Source: Candidatus Azobacteroides sp.
GTDB lineage: Bacteria; Bacteroidota; Bacteroidia; Bacteroidales; WRGA01
NCBI GenBank assembly: GCA_021201815.1
Contig: JAJQEC010000058.1
Coordinates: 1-34,125 of the forward strand
DNA length: 34,125 nt
Direction of reading: 5' to 3'
How positions within the stretch are numbered: the first letter of the stretch is position 1; the number at the start of each line of letters is the position of its first letter. Below are positions 24,074 through 33,107 of this stretch, in pieces. The position numbers were made by a program, and so were the translations under genes. The notes below the pieces were generated by a model. It searched no databases and was not told the DNA's origin. It saw only the letters and a list, made by a program, of their open reading frames with translations.

Positions 24074-26002
24074 ATGGCAATAATTGTAGATAATATTGAA
24101 TTAGATGAAACGAATGTTGAATTCAACCATGCTTCTGAATTTGTAAAGCATACGAATAAACTTGTTTATCTGACAGGTAAAGCAGGAACAGGAAAAACCA
24201 CTTTCCTCAAATATCTTCGTGAAGTAACGACAAAGAATGTAGTCATTCTTGCACCAACAGGTGTGGCTGCAATAAACGCAGGTGGACAAACAATACACTC
24301 CTTCTTTCAGATTAAACCAAGTATATATATACCGAATGACAAACGCTTAAGAAAAAAAGCTGACGAAAACGATACTGATAAAAGCACCATTTATGATCAT
24401 TTTAAATATTTCAAAGAAAAGCTTGACATAATCAAGGGATTAGAACTTTTAATTATTGACGAAATTTCAATGGTTAGGTGTGATTTACTTGATGTCATAG
24501 ACAGATTACTTAGAGTATTTCGAAATAGGGAAAGCGAAGCATTTGGTGGAGTACAAGTAATTCTCATTGGCGACACATTTCAGCTACCACCCATTGCTGA
24601 TTTTAAGCAATGGAGTATATTAAAACCATATTATAAAAGTCCATTTTTCTTTAGCTCAAAAGTAATAAACCAAAACAAACCAATTTACATTGAATTAAAG
24701 AAGATATATAGACAAAACGAACAAGAATTTATTGACCTTCTTAATAGAATACGAGTAAATCAAGTTGGCTCAAATGAACTGAAATTACTTAATTCTAAAT
24801 ATAATCCAACTTTTTCTCCAAATGGCAATTCAAATTATATCACTCTTGCTACACATAATAGATTAGTGGATAATACAAATCTTACAAAACTGACCGAATT
24901 ACCCACTGAACTGAAACAATTTGAAGCAAATGTTACAGGACTATTCCCGGATAACATAATGCCAACGAACAAAATTTTGCTGCTTAAAGAAGGTGCGCAA
25001 ATTATGTTCATTAAAAATGATAAGGCAAAAAGGTATTACAATGGGAAGATTGCGAAAATCAGTAAAATTGAAAATAATGTAATCATTGTAAAATTTTCGG
25101 ACGATAGTGAAATTACAGTAGAAAGGCAGCAGTGGGACAATATAAAATACAAGTGGAATGATAAAGAAAAAAAAATTGAAGAAGAGATAATAGGTACTTT
25201 TATACAGTTTCCAATAAAGCTTGCCTGGGCTATTACTGTTCATAAAAGCCAAGGGCTAACATTTGAAAAAGTGATAGCTGATTTGGGAGCAGCGTTTACG
25301 TCAGGACAGGTTTATGTAGCATTAAGTAGATGTACATCCTTTAATGGATTAGTTTTGAAAACTCCTATTGGGTCAAACGCAATTAAAACAGATTCGCAAG
25401 TATTACAATTTGCGCAAAACGAAACACCGAACACTCTAATTCTACAAGAGTTAAACTCAGGCAAAGCAGATACATACTATCAAAAAGTTCGTGAATCAGT
25501 TAAGGAAATGAACTTTCTTAAGGCATATGATAACTTTATAATGGCCGTTAAGTTTAGAAATGATATTGAAACTGATTTGTTTAAGAAATATTTTATTGTA
25601 ACATCTAATAAACTTGCATCATTTAGACATAAATATGTAACCACACTCGATGAGTTTAATGCTAAAAATCAAGAATGTGAAGAATTAAAAGTAGCAGTAT
25701 CCCTACACAAAACAGAGAGTTTAAGTCTACAAACAAAAATCAATGAACAAAATAACTCTATTAAATTATTGCTTGACAGCACTAAAAAACGTGAAGAGGA
25801 ATGTGAAAAACTAAAATTGGAAATTTCAACGTTAGTAACACAAAAAAAGTTTATAGAAAAGAAAATATATGTAAATGAAACCACTATTCAAGGACTTCAA
25901 GAAACTGTTGAGAGATTAGAGCGGACTATTAAGAACAGTGAACAAGAGATTAAGCGGCTAAAAAACTTAAAATGGTATCAAAAACTATTTGGTCATCAGT
26001 AG
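24074..26002 (+). CDS. PIF1-like SF1 helicase with C-terminal coiled coil (cargo gene)
   Basis: The first 400 or so residues of this 642-residue protein are a PIF1/RecD-like superfamily 1B helicase: Walker A TGKAGTGKTT (GKAGTGKT at 35-42), Walker B LLIIDEISMV (D129-E130), motif III LIGDTFQLPP, and the SH3-like/motif V-VI region WAITVHKSQGLTFEKV and VYVALSRCTSF. Residues 480-640 hold a helical segment and a long heptad-rich coiled coil ending in LKWYQKLFGHQ. The gene is clearly more AT-rich than int and mob, suggesting a different source. It is the only passenger gene on the element. Replication help for the element or defence against phage are both possible; neither is shown. Confidence 0.88.
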   Translation: MAIIVDNIELDETNVEFNHASEFVKHTNKLVYLTGKAGTGKTTFLKYLREVTTKNVVILAPTGVAAINAGGQTIHSFFQIKPSIYIPNDKRLRKKADENDTDKSTIYDHFKYFKEKLDIIKGLELLIIDEISMVRCDLLDVIDRLLRVFRNRESEAFGGVQVILIGDTFQLPPIADFKQWSILKPYYKSPFFFSSKVINQNKPIYIELKKIYRQNEQEFIDLLNRIRVNQVGSNELKLLNSKYNPTFSPNGNSNYITLATHNRLVDNTNLTKLTELPTELKQFEANVTGLFPDNIMPTNKILLLKEGAQIMFIKNDKAKRYYNGKIAKISKIENNVIIVKFSDDSEITVERQQWDNIKYKWNDKEKKIEEEIIGTFIQFPIKLAWAITVHKSQGLTFEKVIADLGAAFTSGQVYVALSRCTSFNGLVLKTPIGSNAIKTDSQVLQFAQNETPNTLILQELNSGKADTYYQKVRESVKEMNFLKAYDNFIMAVKFRNDIETDLFKKYFIVTSNKLASFRHKYVTTLDEFNAKNQECEELKVAVSLHKTESLSLQTKINEQNNSIKLLLDSTKKREEECEKLKLEISTLVTQKKFIEKKIYVNETTIQGLQETVERLERTIKNSEQEIKRLKNLKWYQKLFGHQ

Positions 26003-26121
26003 ATTACTTTGTATTGGGTAACAAAGGGTAAGATTTATTCTCAGTAAGATAATAACTCTTTCTTTATCCGAACACAAAGATATATTGCAAGAATAAAACG
26101 TCAACACCAAGCCGCAAGCGG

Positions 26122-26171
26122 TTTTTGTGGATTTCTTCCTTTTCGTTCCGAAAAGAGTAAATCCACAAAAA
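26122..26171. terminator. Long hairpin downstream of the cargo helicase
   Basis: TTTTTGTGGATTT (26122-26134) and AAATCCACAAAAA (26159-26171) are perfect 13-bp arms, and CTTTTCG/CGAAAAG forms an inner stem. Just upstream CCGCAAGCGG followed by TTTTT looks like a small intrinsic terminator for the helicase transcript. Confidence 0.65.
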
Positions 26172-26316
26172 GTATTGCCTAATTTATTCTTTCCATAAGA
26201 GAGGTGTTTACAGGATAAAGAAAGAGAAAAAATATGCGTGGAGTTTCAGAATTATTGCTTATTTTTGGCATGAGTTATTTGATAGTATTACACCGCAAAA
26301 TGCTGAAATACGCACG

Positions 26317-26334
26317 GTTACTAAATCGTTACTT
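26317..26334. repeat. Right copy of GTTACT...CGTTACTT repeat
   Basis: Same orientation as the copy at 21101-21118, with 15 of 18 bases identical, placed about 90 bases inside the proposed right end. Possible integrase arm-type site. Confidence 0.4.
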
Positions 26335-26424
26335 CTGAAATTCAAAAACTCTGTGAAAGTTTATTTTAGATGATATATGAAAACCCAATAGTTTATTTTG
26401 TTTTTTCCCTGATATATAAAAAAT

Positions 26425-26451
26425 TTCACCTCTCAACGTCTTGGCTCTTGA
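26425..26451. repeat. Right arm of a split terminator hairpin (host flank)
   Basis: TTCACCTCTCAA, then one base, then GTCTTGGCTCTTGA is the reverse complement of the arm at 20905-20938 apart from one substitution and a 7-base gap. It lies 10 bases from the merR stop codon. Confidence 0.75.
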
Positions 26452-26460
26452 TTCTTCTCT

Positions 26461-26805
26461 CTACTCCAGCTCCTTCATGATTCCCTGAATTTCCTTCCTG
26501 ATATGCTGAAGCCGGGATATGACCTCATAATTATCGGTTGTTTCCTTCGGATTCTCACGGAGTTTTTTACGAATCCCTTCGATTCCTAATCCCTTTTCAT
26601 TTCTCAGGTAAACGATCATTCGGATTCTTTCTATGTCTTCTGTTTTATAAAAACGGGTGCCTTTGGCATTTTTCCGGGGGGAAATATAGAAGTCAAACTC
26701 CTTTTCCCAATATCTGATGGTCGGGGTTTCTACTCCAAGCATCCGGGAAACTTCCCCTATGGAATAATATAATTTCAGCGAATCTGTTTCTTTTTTCTTT
26801 CCCAT
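26461..26805 (-). CDS. MerR-family transcriptional regulator
   Basis: This 114-residue DNA-binding protein begins with a MerR-type winged helix (YYSIGEVSRMLGVETPTIRYWEKEF) followed by the wing (ISPRKNAKGTRFYKTEDIERI), a second helical segment (IRMIVYLRNEKGLGIEGIRKKL) and a short dimerisation helix. There is no C-terminal effector domain and no cysteine cluster, so it is of the short HTH_17-type class without an obvious ligand. Its ATG is 6 bases after the stop of the M23 peptidase gene, so the two are co-transcribed. The targets are unknown. Confidence 0.9.
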   Translation of the reverse strand: MGKKKETDSLKLYYSIGEVSRMLGVETPTIRYWEKEFDFYISPRKNAKGTRFYKTEDIERIRMIVYLRNEKGLGIEGIRKKLRENPKETTDNYEVISRLQHIRKEIQGIMKELE

Positions 26806-26811
26806 AAAGCC

Positions 26812-27774
26812 TTAATCAAACATTTGTCCTGCATTGGAAGAAATCTGTATCATCCGGTCATACTCTTCCGGAGTCAGATCCATAAAATAATAATTCTGCG
26901 GATTTTCCGGTTGACCTTTATACCGCACTTCATAATGAAGATGTGGCCCTACCGATTTTCCGGTATTCCCCACCAATCCGATCACTTCTCCGCGGGTAAC
27001 GGTTTTCCCGACCGGCACCAGGATGTCATTCATGTGGGCATATAACGTTTCATAATCGTATCCATGGTCTATAATGACAGTATTTCCATATCCCTGTTTC
27101 CAGCCGGCAAAAGAAACTTTCCCGTTCCCTGTGGCATAGATGTCCGTTCCTATAGCGGCCGCAAAATCCATTCCCGCATGGAACTTCGGGGTTTTATACA
27201 CCGGGTCGATCCGCATCCCGTATCCGGAAGCCGTACTTTTCAGGTCTTTATTGGAAACCGGCTGAATAGCCGGAATACACAACAATCTTTCTTCATTTTT
27301 GCTGAGTAGTTCTACTATTTCATCAAAAGAACGGGACTGGATATACAACTGTTTGGAAAGGATATCAATTTGTTGTGACGTATGGATAATCAGGTCCGCA
27401 TCCCGGAGGTTCATTAGCTCTTCATACCGGTTGGTTCCGCCATACCCGGCTTTTCGGATGGTGTAGGGGATCGGATCCGCCTGAAAAATTACCCGGTACA
27501 TATTATTATCCCTTTCCATAATATCATCCAGGATAGGAGTGATCTCATCTACTTGTCTGGATAGTACTTTGTATTGCGCAATCAACCGGTTATTTTCATT
27601 CCGCAGGATTTTATATTGCGGTAGCTCGACAAAAAATACCAATAAGCAGAAAACCCCCACGCCGATCACAGTTCCTGAAAGTAAATGACGCAGAACAATC
27701 ATCACCCTGTCTTTAAAGGTCAGGTAGACTCTTTCGTATTCCTCCGTGACAGGATCGTATTTTATAGTATACAT
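26812..27774 (-). CDS. M23/LytM-type membrane-anchored metallopeptidase
   Basis: This 320-residue protein has a short cytoplasmic N-terminus, one membrane segment (LLSGTVIGVGVFCLLVFFV, about 32-50), a periplasmic helical region (about 55-165) and a C-terminal M23 domain. Zinc-ligand motifs are intact: H-x-x-x-D in FHAGMDFA and H-x-H in GPHLHYEV, so it may be an active peptidoglycan endopeptidase rather than an EnvC-like activator. IDHGYDYETLYAHMNDI and LVGNTGKSVG are also typical. It is divergent from alaS, with overlapping promoters, and followed by merR in one operon, an arrangement I know from other Bacteroidales. Confidence 0.94.
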   Translation of the reverse strand: MYTIKYDPVTEEYERVYLTFKDRVMIVLRHLLSGTVIGVGVFCLLVFFVELPQYKILRNENNRLIAQYKVLSRQVDEITPILDDIMERDNNMYRVIFQADPIPYTIRKAGYGGTNRYEELMNLRDADLIIHTSQQIDILSKQLYIQSRSFDEIVELLSKNEERLLCIPAIQPVSNKDLKSTASGYGMRIDPVYKTPKFHAGMDFAAAIGTDIYATGNGKVSFAGWKQGYGNTVIIDHGYDYETLYAHMNDILVPVGKTVTRGEVIGLVGNTGKSVGPHLHYEVRYKGQPENPQNYYFMDLTPEEYDRMIQISSNAGQMFD

Positions 27775-27836
27775 TTCTCATGATTGTTCTCGTAAATGGC
27801 TTGTTATTACCATGTAATTATTTCCGGTGATGGAGG

Positions 27837-27867
27837 CAAAAGTAATATTTTTAATGTATTTTTGCAA
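27837..27867 (-). promoter_or_regulatory. M23 peptidase-merR operon promoter
   Basis: On the minus strand TTG (27865-27867), 20 bases, then TACTTTTG (27837-27844). The space between these two elements contains the alaS -7 element on the other strand. Confidence 0.6.
27857..27864 (+). promoter_or_regulatory. alaS promoter (-7 element) overlapping the divergent promoter
   Basis: TATTTTTG matches TAnnTTTG and gives a leader of about 95 bases. RNA polymerase could not occupy this and the M23 promoter together. Confidence 0.5.
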
Positions 27868-27965
27868 GCTAATTGAAAAGTCAGGGAGGTCACTTTCTGC
27901 TCATACGTACCTATAGGCAGCAAAGGGAGCTATGTATAAAGAAAATATAAAAAGAAAATAATAAT

Positions 27966-30584
27966 ATGTTGACAGCTAAAGAAATTCGTCAGTCTTTCAA
28001 AGACTTTTTTGAATCCAAAGATCATAAGATCGTACCTTCTGCGCCGATGGTAATTAAGGACGACCCGACATTGATGTTTACCAATGCGGGTATGAACCAG
28101 TTTAAAGATATTATCCTGGGCAATGTACCTATTAAATATCCCCGGGTTGCTGATTCCCAGAAATGTTTACGCGTAAGCGGAAAACACAATGACCTGGAAG
28201 AAGTAGGACACGATACCTATCACCATACCATGTTTGAAATGCTGGGAAACTGGTCTTTTGGGGATTATTTCAAAAAAGAAGCGATTGAATGGGCATGGGA
28301 ATACCTGACCGAAGTACTAAAGCTGGATAAAGACAAGTTATATGTGACCGTATTTGAAGGAAGTGAACAGGATGGGCTGGCACGGGACGAAGAAGCGGTC
28401 GGATACTGGAAAGAATATTTACCGGAAGAACGAATTATCAATGGAAATAAGAAAGATAATTTCTGGGAAATGGGAGATACCGGTCCTTGTGGTCCTTGTT
28501 CGGAGATTCATATCGACCTGCGTCCGGATAAGGAAAGAAAGGAAGTTCCGGGAGTAGCGCTGGTAAATAAAGACCATCCGCAGGTAATCGAAATATGGAA
28601 CCTCGTGTTTATGCAATTTAACCGGAAAGCTGACGGTTCCCTTGAGGAATTGCCGGCTAAGGTAATTGATACGGGAATGGGATTTGAAAGGCTTTGCATG
28701 GCTATTCAGGGGAAAACCTCCAATTATGACACGGATGTGTTCCAGCCGATTATCCGGGAAATAGGAAAAATTACCGGTACTACTTACGGGAAAGATGAAA
28801 AAACGGATATTGCCATGCGGGTTATCGCCGACCATATCCGTACGATTGCTTTTTCCATTACGGACGGACAATTGCCTTCCAATGCGAAAGCCGGATATGT
28901 AATCCGTCGTATCCTCAGACGTGCCGTACGCTACGGATATACATTCCTCGGTCAGAAAAAGGCATTTATGTATCAACTGATTCCTTCTCTGATCGCTACT
29001 ATGGGAGATGCGTATCCGGAACTGATTGCGCAGAAAACGTTGATTGAAAAAGTGATCAAAGAAGAAGAAGATGCTTTTCTACATACACTTGAAACCGGAA
29101 TTAAGTTGCTGGATAAACTGGTAACAGAAGCCCATGCGCAGAATAAAACGGTCATTGATGGCACCAGTGCCTTTACACTGTACGATACATACGGCTTTCC
29201 GTTGGACCTGACAGAGCTTATTCTTCGGGAACAGGGAATGGAGTTGGATAAAGCCGGTTTCGACGAAGAAATGAAAAAACAGAAAGAAAGAGCCCGGAAT
29301 GCGGCTGCTGTTGAAACCGGGGACTGGGTAACAGTACGGGAAGGGGAAACGCGCTTTGTCGGATATGATACAACTATTGCAGAAACCAGGATATTACGCT
29401 ACAGAAATGTAAAACAGAAGAATCAGCAATTCTATCAGATTGTGTTAGAAGAAACTCCTTTTTACGCGGAAATGGGAGGGCAGGTCGGTGATAGTGGCAG
29501 CCTGATTAGTGAGACCGGAGAAATTATAGAGATCTTTGATACCAAACGGGAAAATAACCTGGCGGTACATCTGACGAAAAAATTGCCGGAAGACCTGACT
29601 GCCGTTTTTGTTGCGAAAGTAGATGAGGAAAAACGGCTGGCAATAGCTTGTAACCATACTGCTACCCACTTGTTACACGAAGCGTTAAGGGCCGTTCTCG
29701 GAGAGCATGTGGAACAGAAAGGATCGTATGTTTCTTCGGAGATCCTGCGTTTTGACTTTTCCCATTTCCAGAAACTGACCGATAAAGAAATCCGGGAGGT
29801 GGAACGGATTGTAACGGAAAAGATCCGTGCCAATATTCCACTGGACGAACAACGTTGTGTGCCGATTGCCGCTGCGAAAGAAATGGGAGCAATGGCATTG
29901 TTCGGCGAGAAATACGGGGATGAAGTGCGGGTAGTACGTTTCGGGACTTCCGTGGAACTGTGCGGGGGAACACATATCGACGCGACCGGAAATATCGGAA
30001 CCTTCCGGATTATTTCGGAAAGCTCTATTGCTGCAGGCATACGCCGTATAGAAGCCATCACCGCGAAAACGTGTGAGAATTATTTCTATATGCAACAGGA
30101 TATATTGCGGGAATTGAAAGAGATATTCCATAATACACCGGATCTGGTACAGGCGATGCGGAAATTTGTGGAAGAAAACGAAGGCTTAAAGAAAAAGATG
30201 GAAACCTATGTGAAAGAAAAAGTGGCGCTCCTGAAACAAAAAGTTATTTCCGAAAAAAAGAATATAAACGGCATTACCACCTTTATTATCCGGGGTTCAT
30301 TTACCGAAGATATTGCCAAAGATATTGCTTTCCAGCTTCGCGGGGAATTCCCTGAAAAAATGTGTTTTATTGCCGGTGTGGAGTTGAATCACAAACCCAA
30401 CCTCATGCTGATGTTCAGCGACGATCTGGTTGCACAGGGAATGAATGCTTCCCAAATTATCCGGGAGGTCTCAAAACATATTCAGGGTGGTGGTGGCGGC
30501 CAGCCTTACTTCGCTACTGCCGGAGGAAAGAACCTGGATGGATTAGGAATTGCCGTAGAGGAAATCATAAAGAAATTGCAATAA
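27966..30584 (+). CDS. alaS: Alanyl-tRNA synthetase
   Basis: This 872-residue class II synthetase charges tRNA-Ala. The catalytic core has motif 1 ([19 protein letters not shown]), motif 2 ([11 protein letters not shown]...) and motif 3 ([12 protein letters not shown]). The tRNA-recognition and editing domains carry [13 protein letters not shown], the editing HxxxH site, and CGGTH of the zinc site. The C-terminal DHHA1 domain ends with the glycine-rich [16 protein letters not shown]. The length is normal. No terminator is seen before the two T9SS-cargo genes, so read-through into them is possible. Confidence 0.97.
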   Translation: MLTAKEIRQSFKDFFESKDHKIVPSAPMVIKDDPTLMFTNAGMNQFKDIILGNVPIKYPRVADSQKCLRVSGKHNDLEEVGHDTYHHTMFEMLGNWSFGDYFKKEAIEWAWEYLTEVLKLDKDKLYVTVFEGSEQDGLARDEEAVGYWKEYLPEERIINGNKKDNFWEMGDTGPCGPCSEIHIDLRPDKERKEVPGVALVNKDHPQVIEIWNLVFMQFNRKADGSLEELPAKVIDTGMGFERLCMAIQGKTSNYDTDVFQPIIREIGKITGTTYGKDEKTDIAMRVIADHIRTIAFSITDGQLPSNAKAGYVIRRILRRAVRYGYTFLGQKKAFMYQLIPSLIATMGDAYPELIAQKTLIEKVIKEEEDAFLHTLETGIKLLDKLVTEAHAQNKTVIDGTSAFTLYDTYGFPLDLTELILREQGMELDKAGFDEEMKKQKERARNAAAVETGDWVTVREGETRFVGYDTTIAETRILRYRNVKQKNQQFYQIVLEETPFYAEMGGQVGDSGSLISETGEIIEIFDTKRENNLAVHLTKKLPEDLTAVFVAKVDEEKRLAIACNHTATHLLHEALRAVLGEHVEQKGSYVSSEILRFDFSHFQKLTDKEIREVERIVTEKIRANIPLDEQRCVPIAAAKEMGAMALFGEKYGDEVRVVRFGTSVELCGGTHIDATGNIGTFRIISESSIAAGIRRIEAITAKTCENYFYMQQDILRELKEIFHNTPDLVQAMRKFVEENEGLKKKMETYVKEKVALLKQKVISEKKNINGITTFIIRGSFTEDIAKDIAFQLRGEFPEKMCFIAGVELNHKPNLMLMFSDDLVAQGMNASQIIREVSKHIQGGGGGQPYFATAGGKNLDGLGIAVEEIIKKLQ

Positions 30585-30608
30585 ATTTGACATATAAAAT
30601 TAATCACT

Positions 30609-31448
30609 ATGAAAAGAATAAGTATTTTATTTTGGGCAACTTTGTTTGGGTTAAGTGTGCATGCGCAAATTGAGCTGATAGGAGAAATATCTGAGAAATA
30701 TTGTTCCAGGTTTTACTTTGATGAAATAGAAGGAGAAGAGGTCGCTTTGTATGTTGAGAGCAACTTTGATAATTCTTTAGTGGATGTTTATGATGATTCC
30801 TTTAACTTGAAAAAGAATATTCTTTTGTCAAAAAATTGGGGTAAACTGTCTTTTGTCCGCTATGTCGACCAGTCATTAAATGATGGTGGTACACATTGTA
30901 AAATTGCAACAGCTGATTTTTTTAACGATGATGATTTCTTTGAATTTTTTCTTTATAAAGGCTCTGATGGAATGGGTTCCGGGGTTCTTTCTATTGTAAA
31001 TGAAAATAATGAAGTACTTTGGAGTAAAGAATATGAGAAGGGGATATCTACATACGGAGCTGCGATGTATGATTATATTTTACAGGTATTATTAAAAAAA
31101 GATAAAAAGGGAAATAAATTTATGCTTATCTCTTCTGGTGACTTAACAGAAGTTTACTCCGTTGTAGGAAACTCCTCTTCTTTAAATGTGAATAAGTTAC
31201 AGGAAATCTCCACTCCTTATCCCAATCCGGCAAGTTCTTCCATAACCCTGCCTTACGATCTAAACGGACAATCCCAAGGCACTATTAAAATATATACTGC
31301 CGAAGGAAAAGAAGTGCAGGCAATCCCTGTTGCAGGATTCCTGGATTCTTTTCAATTAGATACTACTTCCATGGCTTCGGGCCATTATTTTTATGTGGTG
31401 GAAACAGCAGGAAGTGTGGTAGAAAAGAACCGCTTTTTAGTAAAATAA
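30609..31448 (+). CDS. Secreted protein with T9SS C-terminal sorting domain, copy 1
   Basis: This 279-residue protein has a signal peptide (MKRISILFWATLFGLSVHA), a unique domain of about 175 residues and a type A T9SS sorting domain of 76 residues from YPNPASSSI to NRFLVK. The sorting domain has the expected YPNP start, GTIKIYTAEGKEV strand, the GHYFYVVET strand and a final basic-hydrophobic tail. T9SS substrates are exported across the outer membrane and usually anchored to A-LPS or released. The middle domain (GVLSIVNENNEVLWSKEYE, DFFNDDDFFEFFLY) has aspartate-rich, propeller-blade-like turns, but I do not recognise a family. It starts 24 bases after alaS. Confidence 0.85.
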   Translation: MKRISILFWATLFGLSVHAQIELIGEISEKYCSRFYFDEIEGEEVALYVESNFDNSLVDVYDDSFNLKKNILLSKNWGKLSFVRYVDQSLNDGGTHCKIATADFFNDDDFFEFFLYKGSDGMGSGVLSIVNENNEVLWSKEYEKGISTYGAAMYDYILQVLLKKDKKGNKFMLISSGDLTEVYSVVGNSSSLNVNKLQEISTPYPNPASSSITLPYDLNGQSQGTIKIYTAEGKEVQAIPVAGFLDSFQLDTTSMASGHYFYVVETAGSVVEKNRFLVK

Positions 31449-31488
31449 TGAGAAGTAAAACAATATTAACTTATAAACGTTTAAAACT

Positions 31489-32319
31489 ATGAAGAAAATA
31501 ATTAGCTGGTTTGTCTTGCTTTTAACTGTATGTGGATTGAATGCTCAGATAAATCTTGTGGATGGATTATCAAGACATTACAATATAGAAGCAGATAATT
31601 TAAACGGAGAGAATGTTACGGTGATGATAGATCTTGATGAGATAAAAATCTTTGATAAGCAATTTAATCTGAAAAAAGACATACATATACCAGAAGAACT
31701 CGGTTATATTGGTTCTTTTAAATATATGGACGAAACTCAGTCTTCGTTTAAACTAAAAACCTTTACAACAGATTTTTTTAATGAGGATGATTTAATGGAA
31801 TTTATTGTTTTATCTGAATCCGGATTATTAGATGGATGTGGGCTTTCCATTGTAAATGAGGAGGGGCAGGTATTATGGCAAAAAAAATGGGATAATCATT
31901 ATGTATATTGGTTTATGGATTACCATAGAGAAATGTATGTCTATCTTAAAAAAGATATGGATGGAAATAAATTTATGATAATTCATTTGTATGGATATGA
32001 TTATACGAACAGTAAAACAGAAGTTTATTCAGTTACAGGAAATTTATCTTCTTTATCAATAAATAAGATTCAGGAAATCTCTAATCCTTATCCTAATCCG
32101 GCTGTTTCTTCTATAAATTTACCTTATGATCTGAACGGTAAAAAAGAAGGTACTATTAAAATTTTCGATACAGAAGGAAAAGAATTACAAACCGTAGCTA
32201 TCTCAGGTAATGGAGATTCTTTTCAGTTAGATACGACTTCTATGCCTTCAGGCCATTATTTCTATGTGGTGGAAACAGCAGGGAGTGTTGTAGAAAAGAA
32301 CCGCTTTTTAGTAAAATAA
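31489..32319 (+). CDS. Secreted protein with T9SS C-terminal sorting domain, copy 2
   Basis: This 276-residue paralog of the preceding gene has a signal peptide (MKKIISWFVLLLTVCGLNA), a diverged middle domain sharing landmarks such as DFFNEDDLMEF and LSIVNEEGQVLWQK, and the same sorting domain. Counting by eye, 59 of the last 76 residues match copy 1, and 33 of the final 34. The middle domains are much less alike. It is AT-rich compared with alaS and the rhomboid gene. It is separated by 40 bases from copy 1 and 15 bases from the rhomboid gene, so the three are probably one transcript. The function is unknown. Confidence 0.85.
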   Translation: MKKIISWFVLLLTVCGLNAQINLVDGLSRHYNIEADNLNGENVTVMIDLDEIKIFDKQFNLKKDIHIPEELGYIGSFKYMDETQSSFKLKTFTTDFFNEDDLMEFIVLSESGLLDGCGLSIVNEEGQVLWQKKWDNHYVYWFMDYHREMYVYLKKDMDGNKFMIIHLYGYDYTNSKTEVYSVTGNLSSLSINKIQEISNPYPNPAVSSINLPYDLNGKKEGTIKIFDTEGKELQTVAISGNGDSFQLDTTSMPSGHYFYVVETAGSVVEKNRFLVK

Positions 32320-32334
32320 ACAAAAGATAATAAT

Positions 32335-32946
32335 ATGAACCCGGCAACGCTTATCACAATTATTACCGCAGGTGTAAGCCTGTTTGCATTCCAGAACAGG
32401 GAATTAATGAACAGGTTGATTTTATCTCCTTACCTGGTGGTATACAAAAAACAGTGGTACCGGGTTATTACACATGCTTTTATCCATGCCAACTGGGCGC
32501 ATTTGTTGTTTAACCTGATTGCTCTTTGGTCTTTTGGGATCGCTGTGGTCCGGTATTTCAGCTTTCTTTCTTCCGCTCCGTATGTGCAGTTTTATATCTT
32601 GTACTTCGGAGGAGTAATTGTCGCTGCTATCCCGGATCTTATTAAGCAGAAAAATAATTATTCCTATCTTTCACTGGGTGCTTCCGGCGGGGTATCGGCT
32701 GTTATTTTCTCCGCCATCTTTTTTAATCCCTGGAGTACGATCCTGATCTTTTTTATTCCCTGCCCGGGAATTATATTCGGGGTCTTATATTTATGGTATT
32801 CCAATTATATGAGCAGAAAGGGAGGGGATAACATCAATCATGATGCCCACTTTTACGGCGCTGTATTCGGATTTCTTTATCCGCTTCTTATCGATCCTTC
32901 TGCTATTTCCATTTTTATTGACCGGTTAACGCATCCGTCATTTTAA
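32335..32946 (+). CDS. Rhomboid-family intramembrane serine protease
   Basis: This 203-residue polytopic membrane protein has about six hydrophobic segments. Rhomboid hallmarks are VITHAFIHANWAHLLFNLIAL (oxyanion His/Asn helix), the nucleophile motif GASGGVSA with Ser117, and the catalytic His172 in NHDAHFYGAVFGF. Both catalytic residues are present, so it is likely active against single-pass membrane substrates. Its place directly after the T9SS-cargo pair may be chance. A link between rhomboid cleavage and C-terminal surface anchors is known in other systems (rhombosortase with GlyGly-CTERM), but these sorting domains are a different type. Confidence 0.92.
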   Translation: MNPATLITIITAGVSLFAFQNRELMNRLILSPYLVVYKKQWYRVITHAFIHANWAHLLFNLIALWSFGIAVVRYFSFLSSAPYVQFYILYFGGVIVAAIPDLIKQKNNYSYLSLGASGGVSAVIFSAIFFNPWSTILIFFIPCPGIIFGVLYLWYSNYMSRKGGDNINHDAHFYGAVFGFLYPLLIDPSAISIFIDRLTHPSF

Positions 32947-33107
32947 TGGAAGTATCCGAAAATAGGAATTATCTAAAAGAGAAAAAAAGATTGGAATAGT
33001 CTTACAATATAAACAGGTATCCATTTTGGGATTTTCTACAAAGTTAATACCGGCAGGAATATCACCTTGATTTATATCGAAAATATGAATGAGCAAATTA
33101 TATAACG

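Larger units (their letters stand above)
20951..26426. mobile_element. Integrative mobilizable element of about 5.5 kb
   Basis: The segment carries an IntDOT-like integrase, a likely oriT, a MobV relaxase and a PIF1-like helicase, and separates the two arms of a host terminator hairpin. The ends are approximate: I place them at a short near-direct repeat (TAAGAAATTT at 20947-20956, TAAAAAATTT at 26417-26426). Subterminal GTTTATTTT copies at 26359 and 26391, with an inverted copy AAAATAAAC at 20965-20973, and GTTACT-containing repeats near both ends could be integrase-binding sites. No conjugation or replication genes are present, so transfer would need a helper element. Confidence 0.7.
26003..26460. 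other. Right end of the mobile element, gene-free
   Basis: The 458 bases between the helicase and merR contain no convincing gene. They hold the hairpin at 26122-26171, a GTTACT-type repeat at 26317-26334, two GTTTATTTT boxes each followed by TGATATAT (26359-26378 and 26391-26417), and finally the host terminator arm from 26425. Confidence 0.6.

Noticed and set aside
29462..30131. Long antisense frames within alaS
   Set aside because: They are shadows of a well-conserved synthetase gene in other frames, with serine/arginine-rich composition and no domain.
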